From Aphelidium insulamus (Eukaryota > Aphelidiomycota > Aphelidea > Aphelidiaceae), in assembly GCA_036784855.1 (NCBI GenBank), contig JAZDSV010000002.1, positions 85,001 through 149,000 on the forward strand: a stretch of 64,000 nt of DNA, read 5' to 3'. The notes under the pieces were generated by a model. It was not told the DNA's origin, made no database searches, and worked only from the letters and a program-made list of their open reading frames with translations. Below, one piece after another: positions 33,830-45,489 of this stretch (positions within the stretch are counted from its first letter, which is position 1; every line of letters begins with the position of its first letter). The position numbers and the translations under genes are program-made.

Positions 33830-36800
33830 ATGAGCGGTGCCATGGAACAACCAGCCGGAACAGACGTGACAGATGATGTTGCCGCGAAGACTGTTGATGA
33901 CCGCTCCCCGGCAACCTGGGAGATCCTGGCCAGCAGCGCGCTGGGTAATGAAGGTCTGACACGCGATATATCCTCACTTTCCGCGGCGCGACTTCAGCTG
34001 CAGTCCACGGCGTCGCTGCCGGGCGATCAAGCAGCGGCGGCACAGATCACACTGTCTTCGCGGCAACACGAACAGTCCACGCAGCCGCCATCACTCGCGC
34101 CCAGCACATCGGGACAGGCAGTGACCACACCCGCCGCGCAGCCAGACAGCAGTGCGGACGGTGTGGAGAAACTGCGCGTCAAACGCTTCATGGTGGTGTC
34201 GGAGCTGTATGATACGGAGCGCGGATACGTGGCCGACTTGAACAACCTGGTGCGCAACTTTCTCGACCCGCTCAACAGCGCGTACCTGGCAAGCGTGGCC
34301 AGCGCCGTGGTGTCGTCCCGCGCCGAAGCAGACGCCACCAAGCTGGTGGAGAACACCACGTTCGGCAATGAGGGCCGTGGCGGTGGCTGGATCACCTTTG
34401 ACCAGAAGCAGGCCATAGTGCGCAACGCCAGCCACCTCCTGCGCTTCCAGAAGCTCTTTTTCAAGATGTTGGAGGAGGCGGTGCGCGCTCCGGGAGGCGT
34501 GGCTGGTACTCTAGGAGCCTCTGGGGCCGCGGGGGCAGATGGCACTACAATAACACTGGCCCCTGACCAGTCGTCGCTGGCCGTGGCACGCTGCTTCACC
34601 AACATGCTGGCCAAGATGGACGCCGTGTACCTGCCGTACTGCTCGCAGCACGACACGGCCATGGACACGTTCGCCGCCGTGCGCAAGGCCAACCCCAACC
34701 AGTCGCAGGCATTTGTGGACGAGTGCCGCGCGCGCATGGCCACCAAGCTCGACGTGCAGGACTTTCTCATCAAACCAGTGCAGCGCATCTGCAAGTACCC
34801 CCTCCTGCTCAAGGAGCTGCTCAAGGCCACGCCGCCCGGCACCGCGGACCACACGGAACTGTCGGCGGCGCTGGATAGCATCAAGGCGCTGGTGAGCCGC
34901 ATCAACGAGCGCAAGCGCAGCGCCGAGAACGACCGGAAGCGCGATGCGGTGCTCGGCCGGCTGCACTGCGGCCTGGCGGACGGCATCCAGAAGCTGGCCG
35001 CGGTGTATGACACGCACGTCGACGCCGACACCAAGACGCTGTATGCTACACAGGCGGGCACAGATGTCGCGGGCAGAATGGGGCGACTGCTGCGTGGCGG
35101 TGGCGTCTACACCGTGGAGCATGAGGCGCATGAGCTGCCACAAGTGCCGCCATCATCTCCGGGTAACAGTGGTGGTGGCGTGGACGCGGTGTCCTTCCAC
35201 GGGGCGTTCCTCTTCCCCGAGTGCCTGCTGCTGCTCTGGCCCAAAAAGTCGACCGTCTACCACATTGTGCACGTGGTGCCCCTGCAGGACATTGTCTGTC
35301 TGCAGGAGGGTGGCGGCGTGGCCGTGCCTGGCAGGCCGCACTCGTGGCGCATCACGTGGCAGGTGGGCGGCCCGATACTGATGGACGGTGGCACTACTGC
35401 TGCTGCTACATCTGGCACTTCCGGGAACGTGCACTACCGCACGCTGGACGTGGCCGTGCGGGACGCTCGTGACAAGGCAGACTGGCTGCGGGCGTTTGAG
35501 CGGCTGCTGCCCGCCGGACGCGTCTCACTGTCTTCACTGGCGAATGGCACAAGCGACGGCACGGACTCGCTGCAGCGCCCCGTCGGTGGCGGCACCAACA
35601 AGAAGCGCAGTGTCGGCGGCGACGGGGTGCTGATGGCAGCGGTATCGACAGCTGCCGGCGGTGCTACCACAGACAACACCACTGCATCCCAGACGACACC
35701 ATCGCCCACATCGATCACGTCTGCGTCGTCGGGGAGCGGCGGCGGCAGCAAACCTCCCAGCGACGACGAGGCAGCTGTGGCCGACTTGAAGTTTGCGGAT
35801 GTGTACAGTGCCGACGCGCTGCCCGCTGACCTGGTGCGCGTATCGGAACCACCGGCCACATCGGTGCGCATGCCCAAGACCAGCAGTGTGGGCAGCTTCG
35901 CCAGCAATGCCAGTGGCGGTGCTAATGGCGCCGGTGGTGGCAACGGGGGAGGCTCAGGCGGACTGAAGAATCTGTTTCGCAAGTCCAGCATGCGCCAGTC
36001 ACCGTCAACTGCGGCTGATGGGGACAATGCTGGAAGTTCTACATCTGCTGGCAGCACGTCTGGCGGCGGCGGAGCAGTCAGTGCAATGCGGCGCTTGTCA
36101 CTGCGCAAAAAGAGCAGTAATGGCGGCGGCGGTAGGATGGCGTCCACGGCCGACGGCGGCAGTGAACCGGTCACGGACGCCGGCATTGACAAGGCGCTGC
36201 AATTTGCCGGCAGCGGCTCGCAGATGACACTGAACAATGGTGGTGGTGGGGGTGTGCGTGAAGATGCTACTGCTGGCGGTGGTGGCGGTCTGCAAAGGCG
36301 CCAGTCGGTCTCACGGACCAGCATCTCGGACCTGGCGCAGTCTGTTAAGCGCATTGTCGGCGGCAAGCACCGGTCCAATTCGGTGTCCCTGCCGCCCAAG
36401 CAGGCCGAGCAAACCGCCGCAGCGTCCACGACCGACATCAGTATCGCCAACTCCAAGATTGCATCGGGGTCCCGCATGAGCTTGGTGTCGATGGCGGGCA
36501 CGGAGGCCGGCGAGGAGAAGCAGCGGAAAAAGTGGGGCAGTTCTGTCCGCGCCAAACTCAAGAATGCCTTGGCCAGCAACACTTCTCTGGACCAGGGTGG
36601 CGATGCAAATGGCGGCGGCGAATCATCAACAGACGCACCAAGCGGCAAGCAGCGGTCCAATGTGCTGGGCGCGCTTGGAAGAACATTCTCCAAACATGGC
36701 AAGCGTCCTAATACCGATACGGGCAAGGCACCACCGGTGTCTGCTGCTCCTCCACCATCTGCCCAACCTCACGGCGGACACTCATCTGCGCCTGCAGCCA

Positions 36801-37388
36801 CGTCGAAAAGCTCGAGCGCTCCCAAACAGGAGGCTTTATTTGCCACGCCTTCGCCGGCAGTCAACGCTGATGCCGCCGCCAGCAAACCTCGGTCGGCACC
36901 AGCGCAGCCTCAGGGAACGCCACCAAACCCGGTGCAACATCAGCCAACACCACCACCTATTTCGCCGGTGCCACCGTCACCCACCGCGCCGTCTGCGCCC
37001 AAATCAGGCGCCTCTCTGTCTCGCAGATCTGGCATTCGCGTGCGTCGAACAGAGGAGCAGGCAAGTACCGCGTTGTATGTTGCATACCAACTTGTGCTGA
37101 CTCCACTATATGTAGTCGTCTACGTCGCCTAATGCATCTGCCATTCAAGAGTTTGCGTTCTCGCCGTCACCGCCACCAGCAACCACATCGGCGATGACAC
37201 TGCCATCCAACGGCACTGATGGACCGATGCCGGCGCCGCCCCCACGAGCTGGCCCCACCACACCACGCGGATCAAGTGCCATACGGTTGTTGCGCACCTC
37301 GAGAACATCCGAATCTCAAGCTTCCACGACGGATGGCAGTTCCGCCCCCAGCCCCACTGATGTCACCTCCGAACCTTCTCATCCCTGA
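33830..37388 (+). CDS. DH-PH Rho guanine nucleotide exchange factor
   Basis: The gene has two exons (33830-37060 and 37116-37388) and 1167 residues. The Dbl-homology domain covers roughly residues 115-370: the CR1 start ELYDTERGYVADLNNLV, then QDFLIKPVQRICKYPLLLKELLK, the hallmark CR3 helix that loads Rho-family GTPases. A PH domain follows (FLFPECLLLLWPKKSTVYHIVHVVPL), interrupted by low-complexity inserts. The C-terminal 550 residues are disordered, Gly/Ser/Pro-rich and dotted with basic Ser clusters (SMRRLSLRKKSS, RRQSVSRTSISD), likely phosphorylation sites. The whole first exon is GC-rich, which creates long antisense open frames that are not genes. The intron 37061-37115 appears to start with GCAAGT; using a GT two bases on brings an early stop. 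Which Rho protein it activates cannot be told. Confidence 0.9.
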
Positions 37389-37575
37389 GCATGCTGTCTG
37401 GTAATATATATATTGAGACAATGTTTTATAATAGGTCACTTAGTCCATCAGGGTATATGTAGATAGTCTGCTATATATTGTGCACGTGATGCTAATGTGT
37501 CAAACTGGAGGGCAAAAATATGGAAAGTATGTAGCTATGATAATATTAGGGAACTACATTAAGGCGAAAAATATC

Positions 37576-37636
37576 CAAATCTGCACCAGTGCCATCTGCA
37601 CCATAGTAGATGCATTTATGTACTGGTGCAGATTTG
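37576..37636. repeat. Inverted repeat, 15-bp perfect arms
   Basis: CAAATCTGCACCAGT (37576-37590) is the exact reverse complement of ACTGGTGCAGATTTG (37622-37636). The loop is 31 nt and itself holds a second ATCTGCACCA (37594-37603), so the word TCTGCACCA occurs twice on this strand and once inverted. Confidence 0.95.
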
Positions 37637-37704
37637 ATAACTTGGAGATAAGGCAGAAAGCACAACGAGAAAGTTAAAGAAAGCAAGAGATAACAATCCA
37701 GGAC

Positions 37705-37728
37705 TGTCTACTTCAATTGAAGTAGACA
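37705..37728. repeat. Perfect 24-bp palindrome
   Basis: TGTCTACTTCAA is followed at once by its exact reverse complement TTGAAGTAGACA, with no spacer. It lies 68 bases after the previous inverted repeat. Confidence 0.95.
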
Positions 37729-38052
37729 ACATATAATACTTAATGATACGTAATATCATAATATATAATACTTTTCCCAGTACTAATGTATGCTGATTAT
37801 TTCAGATATAACATTAGATGGCCAGAAGAAGTACATCTAGAGACAAGTAGGCCGAAAAGACTTGCGAGAGACCACAAGAGAGGCAACAATAACACCGCTA
37901 AAAGTGTCTTAACAATCAGGTGACTGACACGACGCGACGTGTCACAGCTGTTTGCACCGCCGCGCATTTCACGAGTGCTGCCAAATCGCTCAGGAACCTC
38001 CGCCTTGACCCCCAACAGTGCCGCCTCACAGAGCAAACCCGTCACAGATCAG

Positions 38053-39854
38053 ATGATCAGACTGGCGGGGAGACGTCTGTGGTCTGGTGGACAGTCGAGT
38101 GACGGCCGCGGCGGCCTGCATGTTGAGCGATCCAGTTCGCTGCTGGACAGTGGCGGTGCTGCCAGAGATGGTGGTGGCATGTCCCTGGCATCGACACGAC
38201 AACGGCAGGAAGCACGATCAATGCCGCTCCCGACGCCAGTGTCAATGCAGAGACTTCCCGACAATAATGGTAATAATGTGGTCCAACCCTCAACTAGTGG
38301 CGGCGGACCTGCAGAACTTGGACAGTATCTTCGGTATCCGCACAGAATGGCCGAGATATTCCATCATTGTCCGGCGTTACTTGGAGGCGCCATGCTCGGC
38401 CACGGAGAATCTGTGCCGCATCTGGACGCCAATGTGCCGCTCTCATTGTTCTACCATGCTGGCAAGTAGCTGCTGTCGCCGTTGATGGACTATGTAATTG
38501 ATGCAATTGATGTGCCGTAGATGAGCAGCTGCGCCGGTCCGTCAAGCGGCTGCACGGCATTTCCAACCCGCATTCCGGCAGATTCCACCGGGCCATTGAC
38601 AAAGTGCATTGTCGCCAACGGATGCTCCTGGACACCATGTGGATCTTGTACGATGCATTGCCGGCTGCGATAAAGGCTCGACGGGATTTCCGCAATTATC
38701 TGCCGCTGGAAGATCAACGCGAGCTGAGCGGCTGCTTTTGTGAAAATATTTTGTTTGCGGCACAGGCGCTGGCCCGCGATTTCCGCATTCGGGGCATTGA
38801 GAGTGTGCCGCCGCTGCGTGACTCGGCTCGGAATCTGTGCGCGGCATTTGATGCGGCCCGAACAGTGCTACGACATCACGCCCTAACTCTCGGCGCTGAT
38901 GTGGACTACACGGCTGCACTGTCGCCCGTGTTTGCGGATTTTGATGCGGCTTGGGTGGACTTTGAGCACAGTTTATGCTACTGCTACTTTGCCGCGGCGT
39001 CCCGTCTGCCGTATCAGGGCCTGTCCGAGTTGCGGTTCAGAGAGGATGCCATGACTGGTGTGGCGGCGTTGAGTGCGGAAATGTCCAGCGAGCAGACGGA
39101 CAAGTTTATCGTGCTGTTGTCGGAGACCGTGTTGCACGGCTTGACTTGCCGGTATTTTTCACGCGAAGATTTGGAATCGTGCGAGCCGTATTTGATATTT
39201 GCCATACCTCGCCTGGCGATGGTGGTCTCGCTGGTGCACATGCCCGACTTCTCGCCGTCCGCCGAGACGCATTTGTTTGCTGAATGGCTGCCCAAGCATC
39301 AACTGTTGAACATTTGTAGCCGTTCCTGGACTACCGGGGATGATGCCACTACGCTAGAACAGTGCGTGGCAGCCACAAACAACATCAGCAGCGACATCAT
39401 TGCATCTATCCGCGACCGACTTTGTAAACTGGACGTGGCCCAAGTGTGCCAGCTGGAGCGAATACTGGTCAACAACCAGCGGCCACAATCTCGCTGTTCC
39501 AGCCCGTCGTTCACACACTCTATCGTTGTGGTGTCGCCGCAGAGTTTACTGACGCAGCAACATCTGCACGAACTCTTCACCGACATTGCCGCGGTGGCAG
39601 ACGCATTGCACGCCGGGCAGCGTGCACGGGAATTCGCGCGCATACTGGGCCGTGTGTTCAAGATGCATTTTATGCCACCGGCTCCCAGCAACAAACCGGA
39701 TGCCGCAGCCAAGAGCGCCGTGGATCTGGCCGCTCCATCGACACGCACATCCACAACTCCGAATAATAGTGATACTTCATCATCACTGGTGGCGCGAATG
39801 TCCAGAATGGGCACGCTGCGACGCCAGCTTGGACTGCAGATGTTTGGCTCCTAA
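38053..39854 (+). CDS. LST2: LST2/ZFYVE28-like protein without FYVE domain
   Basis: The family is known from worm lst-2 and human ZFYVE28, endosomal proteins that promote EGF-receptor down-regulation. The N-terminal helical region is well conserved here: FYHADEQLRRSVKRL, RQRMLLDTMWILYDALP, RDFRNYLPLEDQRE, DFDAAWVDFEHSLCYCY, LLSETVLHGL and YLIFAIPRLAMV. Two exons (to 38461, and 38521-39854) give at least 580 residues. The junction restores A-D-E-Q only if the intron begins with GC at 38462; the nearby GT would lead straight to a stop. The animal protein ends in a FYVE finger for PI3P, but no such Cys-rich motif is present here. The open frame reaches back to an acceptor-like CAG before 37948, so the true start may lie in an upstream exon; 38053 is the first in-frame ATG. 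Confidence 0.8.
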
Positions 39855-39967
39855 TTTGTATCCGCCCTTGCAATATATACTTCACTTTACAGTCTAAACA
39901 GTTGCTTGTATTCACAGACGTTGTATTAAATAGTAAGGAAGTATTAATACTGACTATAACTTTGTGT

Positions 39968-41143
39968 TCACAACTTTATTGAACTGAGAGACAGTTGGGG
40001 AAACCTTTGTGCATAGCGTGTCAAGGCCTTTTCGACAGCCATGCGCAGATTATTGAATTGAGCAGTGGCCACTTCAGACGCCATCCGGTCATATATAATG
40101 CTGCAATTCCTATCAGCTTCCACCTTTGCTTTGGCTTTCTCGGAACTGGCGCCGCAGACACCGAGGAATTGCAGGAGAAGGCGCAGTGCACACCGCCGAA
40201 CGGGCAGCGGCGCTTGCTGCGGCAGCTGGGGGTCAAGCAGGGCCCAAGAGTCGGCGACAAGTCGGCCCGTCAGTCGTGGCAAAGTGTCGAATATCTCGGA
40301 CAGCACGGGTAGCGTGAGACACATTGCCATTGTGGCGGCGCGGATAATCTGGCCAATGGAGCGCTGGTCGTCGTCGTCGTCGTCGTCGTCGTCACTGTCG
40401 ACTTCCGAGCGTGACGGTACACTGCACCACGCGCGGTGACAGAGCCGGATGATGCTGCTGCGCGTGGAATCGGGCACGGCACGTCGCCACAACGTGTCCG
40501 AGTGACGGTGAGCGTCACCAGCCAGCAGATCAGTCACGGCCTCGATGGCAGTCAGATGGTGCAGGGAAGGCGGCGACGGGGCAACACTTTGTAGCACCAA
40601 TACATCGCACAGAGCATTGAAGGCGCCGCCAGAAGCTGCCTGGCCGCGCTGGGCGGCGAGTGCATGCAGGCTTGCAATGCCGGTCAGCGTGGCAATGTCC
40701 GGGGTGTTGCCGCCGTCATCGCGTAGGTGTGCCGGAGCCGTGAGCAGCTGCTTCAGAACCGTGGCCGGGATACTGTGGTTGTCACCAGTGCCAGCCGCCG
40801 CGATCCCATAGTGGACAACCAGGCGCATGAGTAGAGACGTGCCCAGGCGGCATTGCCCAGCGCTGCGTGCATCCAGCAACGCAGTGACGGCACGCAGCGA
40901 GTCTGCAGCCACCGCGGCAGAGTGTCCATCATGGCCCAGAACAGCGGCCACGGAGGGCAAGGCCATCATGCACTCCAGCAAGCGGTGCTGTTCCTGCACG
41001 GACAGCGCCGGCGAAACGGCGGCATTCGTTCCGGCAATATCGTCTAGCCATCGCAGTAGCTGCTGCAGCGTTGGCTCCTCGCGGCGCACCCAACCCACGA
41101 GTTCTTGCACCCGGGCCGAGATGGACGTCGTTGCGTGCGTCAT
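39968..41143 (-). CDS. Unrecognised helical protein with poly-Asp run
   Basis: This is a single open frame of 391 residues from ATG 41143 (MTHATTSISARVQEL) to the stop at 39968. I do not recognise it. The sequence is rich in Ala and Leu with regular helical periodicity (LLDARSAGQCRLGTSLLMRL; TGIASLHALAAQRGQ), which suggests an ARM/HEAT-like or other all-helical fold. At about residue 280 there is a run of nine Asp, encoded by a (GTC)n stretch on the plus strand at about 40368-40393. No signal peptide or TM segment is seen. It faces the one-TM gene at 41281 across a 137-base divergent promoter. The upstream extension to 41278 is in frame but reads as low-complexity and was not used. Confidence 0.65.
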   Translation of the reverse strand: MTHATTSISARVQELVGWVRREEPTLQQLLRWLDDIAGTNAAVSPALSVQEQHRLLECMMALPSVAAVLGHDGHSAAVAADSLRAVTALLDARSAGQCRLGTSLLMRLVVHYGIAAAGTGDNHSIPATVLKQLLTAPAHLRDDGGNTPDIATLTGIASLHALAAQRGQAASGGAFNALCDVLVLQSVAPSPPSLHHLTAIEAVTDLLAGDAHRHSDTLWRRAVPDSTRSSIIRLCHRAWCSVPSRSEVDSDDDDDDDDDQRSIGQIIRAATMAMCLTLPVLSEIFDTLPRLTGRLVADSWALLDPQLPQQAPLPVRRCALRLLLQFLGVCGASSEKAKAKVEADRNCSIIYDRMASEVATAQFNNLRMAVEKALTRYAQRFPQLSLSSIKL

Positions 41144-41280
41144 CGCGGCCCCGGTGTGTGACGACGGAGCGTGAACAGCGATCGCGGTCGCACTCGGGCA
41201 CCGCAACTTCCGCGTCACCGAGAGCCGTTTATAGCACACACCACACGCACGCACGCACGAAGCCACACGCACACACATCC

Positions 41281-41962
41281 ATGGACCAGTGGGAGTACGT
41301 GGGAGCCCTCAACGAGTCCATTGTGGCACCACCAGACGCAAATCCGGCTGTCCATCGTGAAGGTGATACCACCGCAACGAAGCGCCAGGTGAGTGCACAC
41401 GTGCCACACATCCACGCACGGCAGCAATATGTTCCATGCATAGCTGCGGCGTACTTTGGCGGCCGTGGCGGAAAGACCACCGGCGCGATCATCACAGATG
41501 GCAGTAGCCATCTTGGTCGCACTGATACTGCTGATGGCGGCGGTACATCTGCGCATTCGCAGCCGCCAGTCTTCGGCAAGCGTGACAGTTGCCGGGACCG
41601 AGCCGGCGCCACGTTGCACACTGCCTCTACTCCCCGACAGGCAGTCGATTACACCTTTGACCGTGAAAACATCCATTGGCAACGACGAGTGGCGCAGGTG
41701 GCAGTACAGCTCATCGGAATGCCCGACCATGTGGTGCCGACTGATCAGACAGGTTCGACAGCAATTTGCGGCGATGCGCCTGCACCTGATGCGCCTGCAC
41801 CGCCGGGCCACGGATAAGCTGGTTGGCGCGTTTGTCACTGTCAAGTCGCAGTTGTGGTCCGCGTTCACGGTTGCTTGGAATGGATTGCGCGCTACGGTGT
41901 CGACAATGCGATGGGCAACATCGGCACACGGCCTGATAGCCGGCCGACACGACACAGAGTAG
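41281..41962 (+). CDS. Unrecognised single-pass membrane protein
   Basis: Exons 41281-41388 and 41444-41962 join in phase to 208 residues. The first exon is acidic and hydrophilic (MDQWEYVGALNESIVAPP). The second has one strong TM helix (MAVAILVALILLMAAVHL) at about residues 55-72, followed by a basic Arg-rich region with amphipathic helices. With no signal peptide ahead, an N-in or tail-proximal anchor is possible. No family was recognised. The intron has the usual GTGAGT donor and TAG acceptor. Confidence 0.6.
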
Positions 41963-42009
41963 CATAGGAAGCCAGAGTACAATTAAAACAGTTATCATCA
42001 CAAATTATC

Positions 42010-42372
42010 TTGCATGTGTTGCCAGTCCAGATAACCATGCAAAAAAAAGATCAACGAAAAGATGGCGCTCACATAAAAAAGTTGTTGGCAAGTTGCGGCA
42101 TGACGTATTGCCTTATCCTTTTGGCACCAAATTACTCAATTCATCTAACACATGCGGTCGAGTACAAAGAGCAGTACTGCCGCTACGCCCTCGATAAGGA
42201 CGCAATCTTATCAATTATGGAGCTTCCATTGGATATATGCGATCATATAAAAACGAAGGAATCGTTCAGGACGTTGACCACTGTGGCACAAACGCATCTT
42301 GACTACGAATCGGCCAGAAATATCGAAAACTTGTTCTTGCGTGGATATTCACGCAAAAAAAAACGTGAATAG
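42010..42372 (+). CDS. Orphan open frame in AT-rich island (doubtful)
   Basis: A 120-codon open frame with no recognisable family. It is much less GC-rich than its neighbours and ends in RKKKRE, next to a hairpin-like TATTCACG-A-rich-CGTGAATA. A frame of similar size on the opposite strand (42349-42684) has equally weak support. Either could be a small gene, an exon or chance. It is listed because it fills a gap otherwise without a gene. Confidence 0.25.
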   Translation: MHVLPVQITMQKKDQRKDGAHIKKLLASCGMTYCLILLAPNYSIHLTHAVEYKEQYCRYALDKDAILSIMELPLDICDHIKTKESFRTLTTVAQTHLDYESARNIENLFLRGYSRKKKRE

Positions 42373-42687
42373 TTTTCTAGCATGGACGAGTTCTATGAAG
42401 TGTGGCTCGTCAGAGGATTTGATGTTAATCTGCTTGACATCATACAAAGAGCGTTTGCCAAGTACCAGCTGACCAATGATGATCTGTCCACTCTGAGAAC
42501 AGATACTGTCCATTAGTCTGGAATAGACCGTTTCCCAAACGGACATTTGATATATGATGACATACATATGTAGGAAACAGCTGACTGTAACAGTCGAACG
42601 ATGAGATATGCAACAGCCAATCACAGGAGACTTATAGCGCCCCTTGGGCGGCAAGTGGCAAGCACTCTGCAAACAGCTCCACAAAGC

Positions 42688-45257
42688 ATGGCGGCCGACT
42701 CGCTATTCATGACGACCGTGTGGGCCATACAGGCGTATGTACCGCTGGAGCCTGGTGAAATTGAGTTCAATATCGGTGAGCCTATACGCGTACTGAACAA
42801 GGACGATGGCTATTTCGATGGCTGGTGGACGGTAAGCTCAATAGTGTGAAAGCATTGGCGGGTGACGATCGTGCTCATCCTGCGCTCGTACAGGGTCAAA
42901 ACTGTCGCGGTGACGTTGGACTGTTCCCGGCCAACTTCACTGCGGCCATGATGCCTGAGCAGTGTGCCGATGGTGGCGTGAACGCGCCCGACGTGGCTGA
43001 CGTTGATGCGTGCAGCGATGTCGCGGTCGATCCCCGCCCTCCTTCGCCCGCAGACAGCGAACTGGCGCCTGCCACGTCTGCTGAAGATGCTTTGCCGGAC
43101 TGGAGTACGGCGCGCGTTATTGACTGGCTGCAGTCCATTGGCTTTGGACAATGTGTCCAGCACTTTACCGGTACGTTATGGGCGCCGTGCGTGTCCTCCT
43201 GGTACTAACAGCTACTACGTCAAAGAGCACGGCATTACTGGAAGGGGACTGCTGTCGCCGTACTTGGACGTGGCCGCCTTGAAGGAGCTGGGAATGGAAC
43301 AGCTCGAGTTGCGACTAGAATTCATGGGCCACTTGGCCTCGCTGCGTGCCAAGCATACCCCAAATGACGGCAACGATACCAGCAGTGCTCTGCCCTCAAA
43401 AGCACCAAGCACTCCCAGCATAATGAATCTCCCACCGGCAAAGTCACTGGCGCGCAAGAAACGTCGCCAAACGGTCAAGATTACCGCGCGCATAAGCCCC
43501 GGCGTCAAGACTCTCTCGGACGTGGTCAAAATACCGCCCGTGGGAGGGAAACGCGCAGACTACGAAGGATACTTGTATAAGCGTGGTGGACATGCGCACT
43601 GGTCATGGAAGCGTCGCTATTTCATCCTGAAGGACATGACACTGTGGTACTTCAAGTCGGCATCGCTGCAAGCCCAGCCACTCGGTCTGATCACGCTACC
43701 CAGCTACCGCGTGGGCCCGGCACCCGACTGCAGCTTCTCAAAGGAATGGTTCACGTTTGTGGCCACGCACGAGGACGCGCGCACCTATTGGTTCCGCGCC
43801 GAGTCTTTGGATTCCATGACCGGATGGATGAATGCCATGGTTTCCGCCAGCATAGGACTTCCAGTGGTGCTGAGCCCTTCGGCTGTCTGCCAAGTGGTGG
43901 CCACGCAGAATGCTTCACTGACACCAGCAGGTGTCCACAACACTGAAGCTCCCGGCTCTCCCACCAACACTGAAGTACCGAGCTCACCAGTCAGATCCGA
44001 CTCTGTAGCGTCCTCGATGTTCAATCGTAGCACCAGTAGTCCGGTGTCGGCAACACCACCGCCGCTGCCCCCGCTGATACCGAACAAGCCCGAACCACTA
44101 CGACGGTACACTATTCGACCGCAAGGCTCTCAAGATTCTATTCCTGCAATTGCTGTTGCAAGGGAGACGGAGTCAGCCGCTGCAGACGATGTGGATGCCA
44201 TGGCCGACAAGCTGCGTCGAGTGGCTCGATTTGGCGTCAATCCACTTCTCGGCATCAACACGGAGCTACAGCGTCGATTTGACAGCGGCGGCCAGTCGCC
44301 AACACGCCCAGTATCAAACACTGTTGTGCGAGAGCTGCGCAGCTCCTCCACTAGCTCAAACAACATCCAGCTGTCCATCGAGTTGCCCAGTGCCGCTAGC
44401 ATGAATGCGATGCATCACCAGAGAGACCGAAATCTCAGTGACCTGTCCGCTCAAACGGAAACCGAGGGCAGCAGCGTACGAACCTCGAGGAGCCAGCTGT
44501 CCATGCTCTCGGTGGCATTCGATGATCTGGACAACAAAATGACTCGCCGACGACCAATTGCCAGGACGGCCGCCGAGTACGCACACATTGTGAACAACCT
44601 GCTGTTTGCGTCGGACGACTTCCCCGTCACCGTGCAGTGCAGAGATGAAATATGCGCGGCCACGGTGCAGCTGCCGACACCGCCAGCGTCACTGTCTCCC
44701 GTCGATGATGTGGGAGTGGACCTTGCGGATGGCGTGGCGCTCTTGAACTTTGCACTGCGTTCATTCGCCAAACAAATCTCGCTGCAAGCAGCAGCATGCA
44801 CCATGACGCTGAGACATCAGAAGGAGGTATCAGCAGTAGCCGAATGGGAAACGACTGTTACAAGTGTTTGCCGCCTATTCTTTAGCCACTATCAAGCAAT
44901 GATTGTGGCCGTACCGAGAAAGCGTTCGCAACGATGCGAAAACATAAAAGTCACCCTGACACTGGTGCGCCAAGAGATGCAGCCGGGAATATACCGGCGA
45001 TGGCTGCAACGATACGACGGCAGCAGTGAACCGACCTCGAAGGATGCGAGTGACGATGCTTCGACTGCATCGCTGATGGCCGAGTGGAAAAAGTCTCTCG
45101 GCCGCATCAAGCCTAATGGTATGTTTAGCCATGCGACTTTTAGTATAATATTTGCGTATCTGACGCCGCCGTGTATTTAGATTTATGTGAAGGTGGCCGA
45201 ACAGATCGAATGTGCCAACTGCTGCATCTGCTGGAGGAAATTGTGGGCACCGAATAG
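42688..45257 (+). CDS. SH3-SAM-PH scaffold protein (Boi1/2-like)
   Basis: The domain order is that of fungal Boi proteins, which link Cdc42 polarity to exocytosis. Four exons (42688-42831, 42894-43174, 43212-45118, 45181-45257) give 802 residues. The N-terminal SH3 reads WAIQAYVPLEPGEIEFNIGE, then DGWW and VGLFPANF, split by intron 1. A SAM domain (WSTARVIDWLQSIGFGQCVQ ... GITGRGLLSPYLDVAALKEL) is split by a 37-nt intron. The PH domain (ADYEGYLYKRGG, WKRRYFILKDMTLWYF, and a closing TYWFRAESLDSMTGWMNAMV) is complete. A Ser-rich linker with PPPLPPLIP follows, then about 200 residues of another helical domain (LNFALRSFAKQISLQAAAC) before the end. The last exon is only 77 nt. Binding partners are inferred from the family. 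Confidence 0.88.
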
Positions 45258-45338
45258 TTCAATACATATATATTCTCATTCAGCATATCATCTGTATATA
45301 TTGTGCGTAATAAAATAGTGTGTAAATCCACTTGTAAA

Positions 45339-45364
<26 letters not shown>
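45339..45364 (+). repeat. (AT)n microsatellite
   Basis: A pure AT run of about 26 bases in the 230-base gap between the SH3-SAM-PH and Lnt-like genes. Confidence 0.95.
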
Positions 45365-45369
<5 letters not shown>

Positions 45370-45489
45370 TATATATGGCACGTGCCCTTCAGCGAGGACG
45401 CGATCGATCGCCTGAACGCGTGCCGAGATAAACCTTTTTCCTTGTGCATGTGTGTCCGTGTCATATCACAGACATAAGTATTTACATAT

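Larger units (their letters stand above)
37389..37947. other. AT-rich intergenic region with two perfect dyads
   Basis: This lies between the RhoGEF stop and the LST2-like gene. No gene is seen. It carries a 15-bp-arm inverted repeat and a 24-bp perfect palindrome, listed separately. An upstream non-coding or small coding exon of the LST2 gene could lie near 37800-37920. Confidence 0.5.

Noticed and set aside
34027-36726. Long antisense open frames (344 and 430 codons) opposite the RhoGEF
   Set aside because: The sense frame carries clear DH and PH motifs. The antisense frames come from GC-rich codon bias and low-complexity Gly/Ser repeats, and have no family features.
42349-42684. Minus-strand 111-codon frame facing the orphan at 42010
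   Set aside because: Its inner part looks protein-like, but it starts in a region overlapping the upstream DNA of the SH3-SAM-PH gene and no family was recognised. It is kept only as part of a finding.
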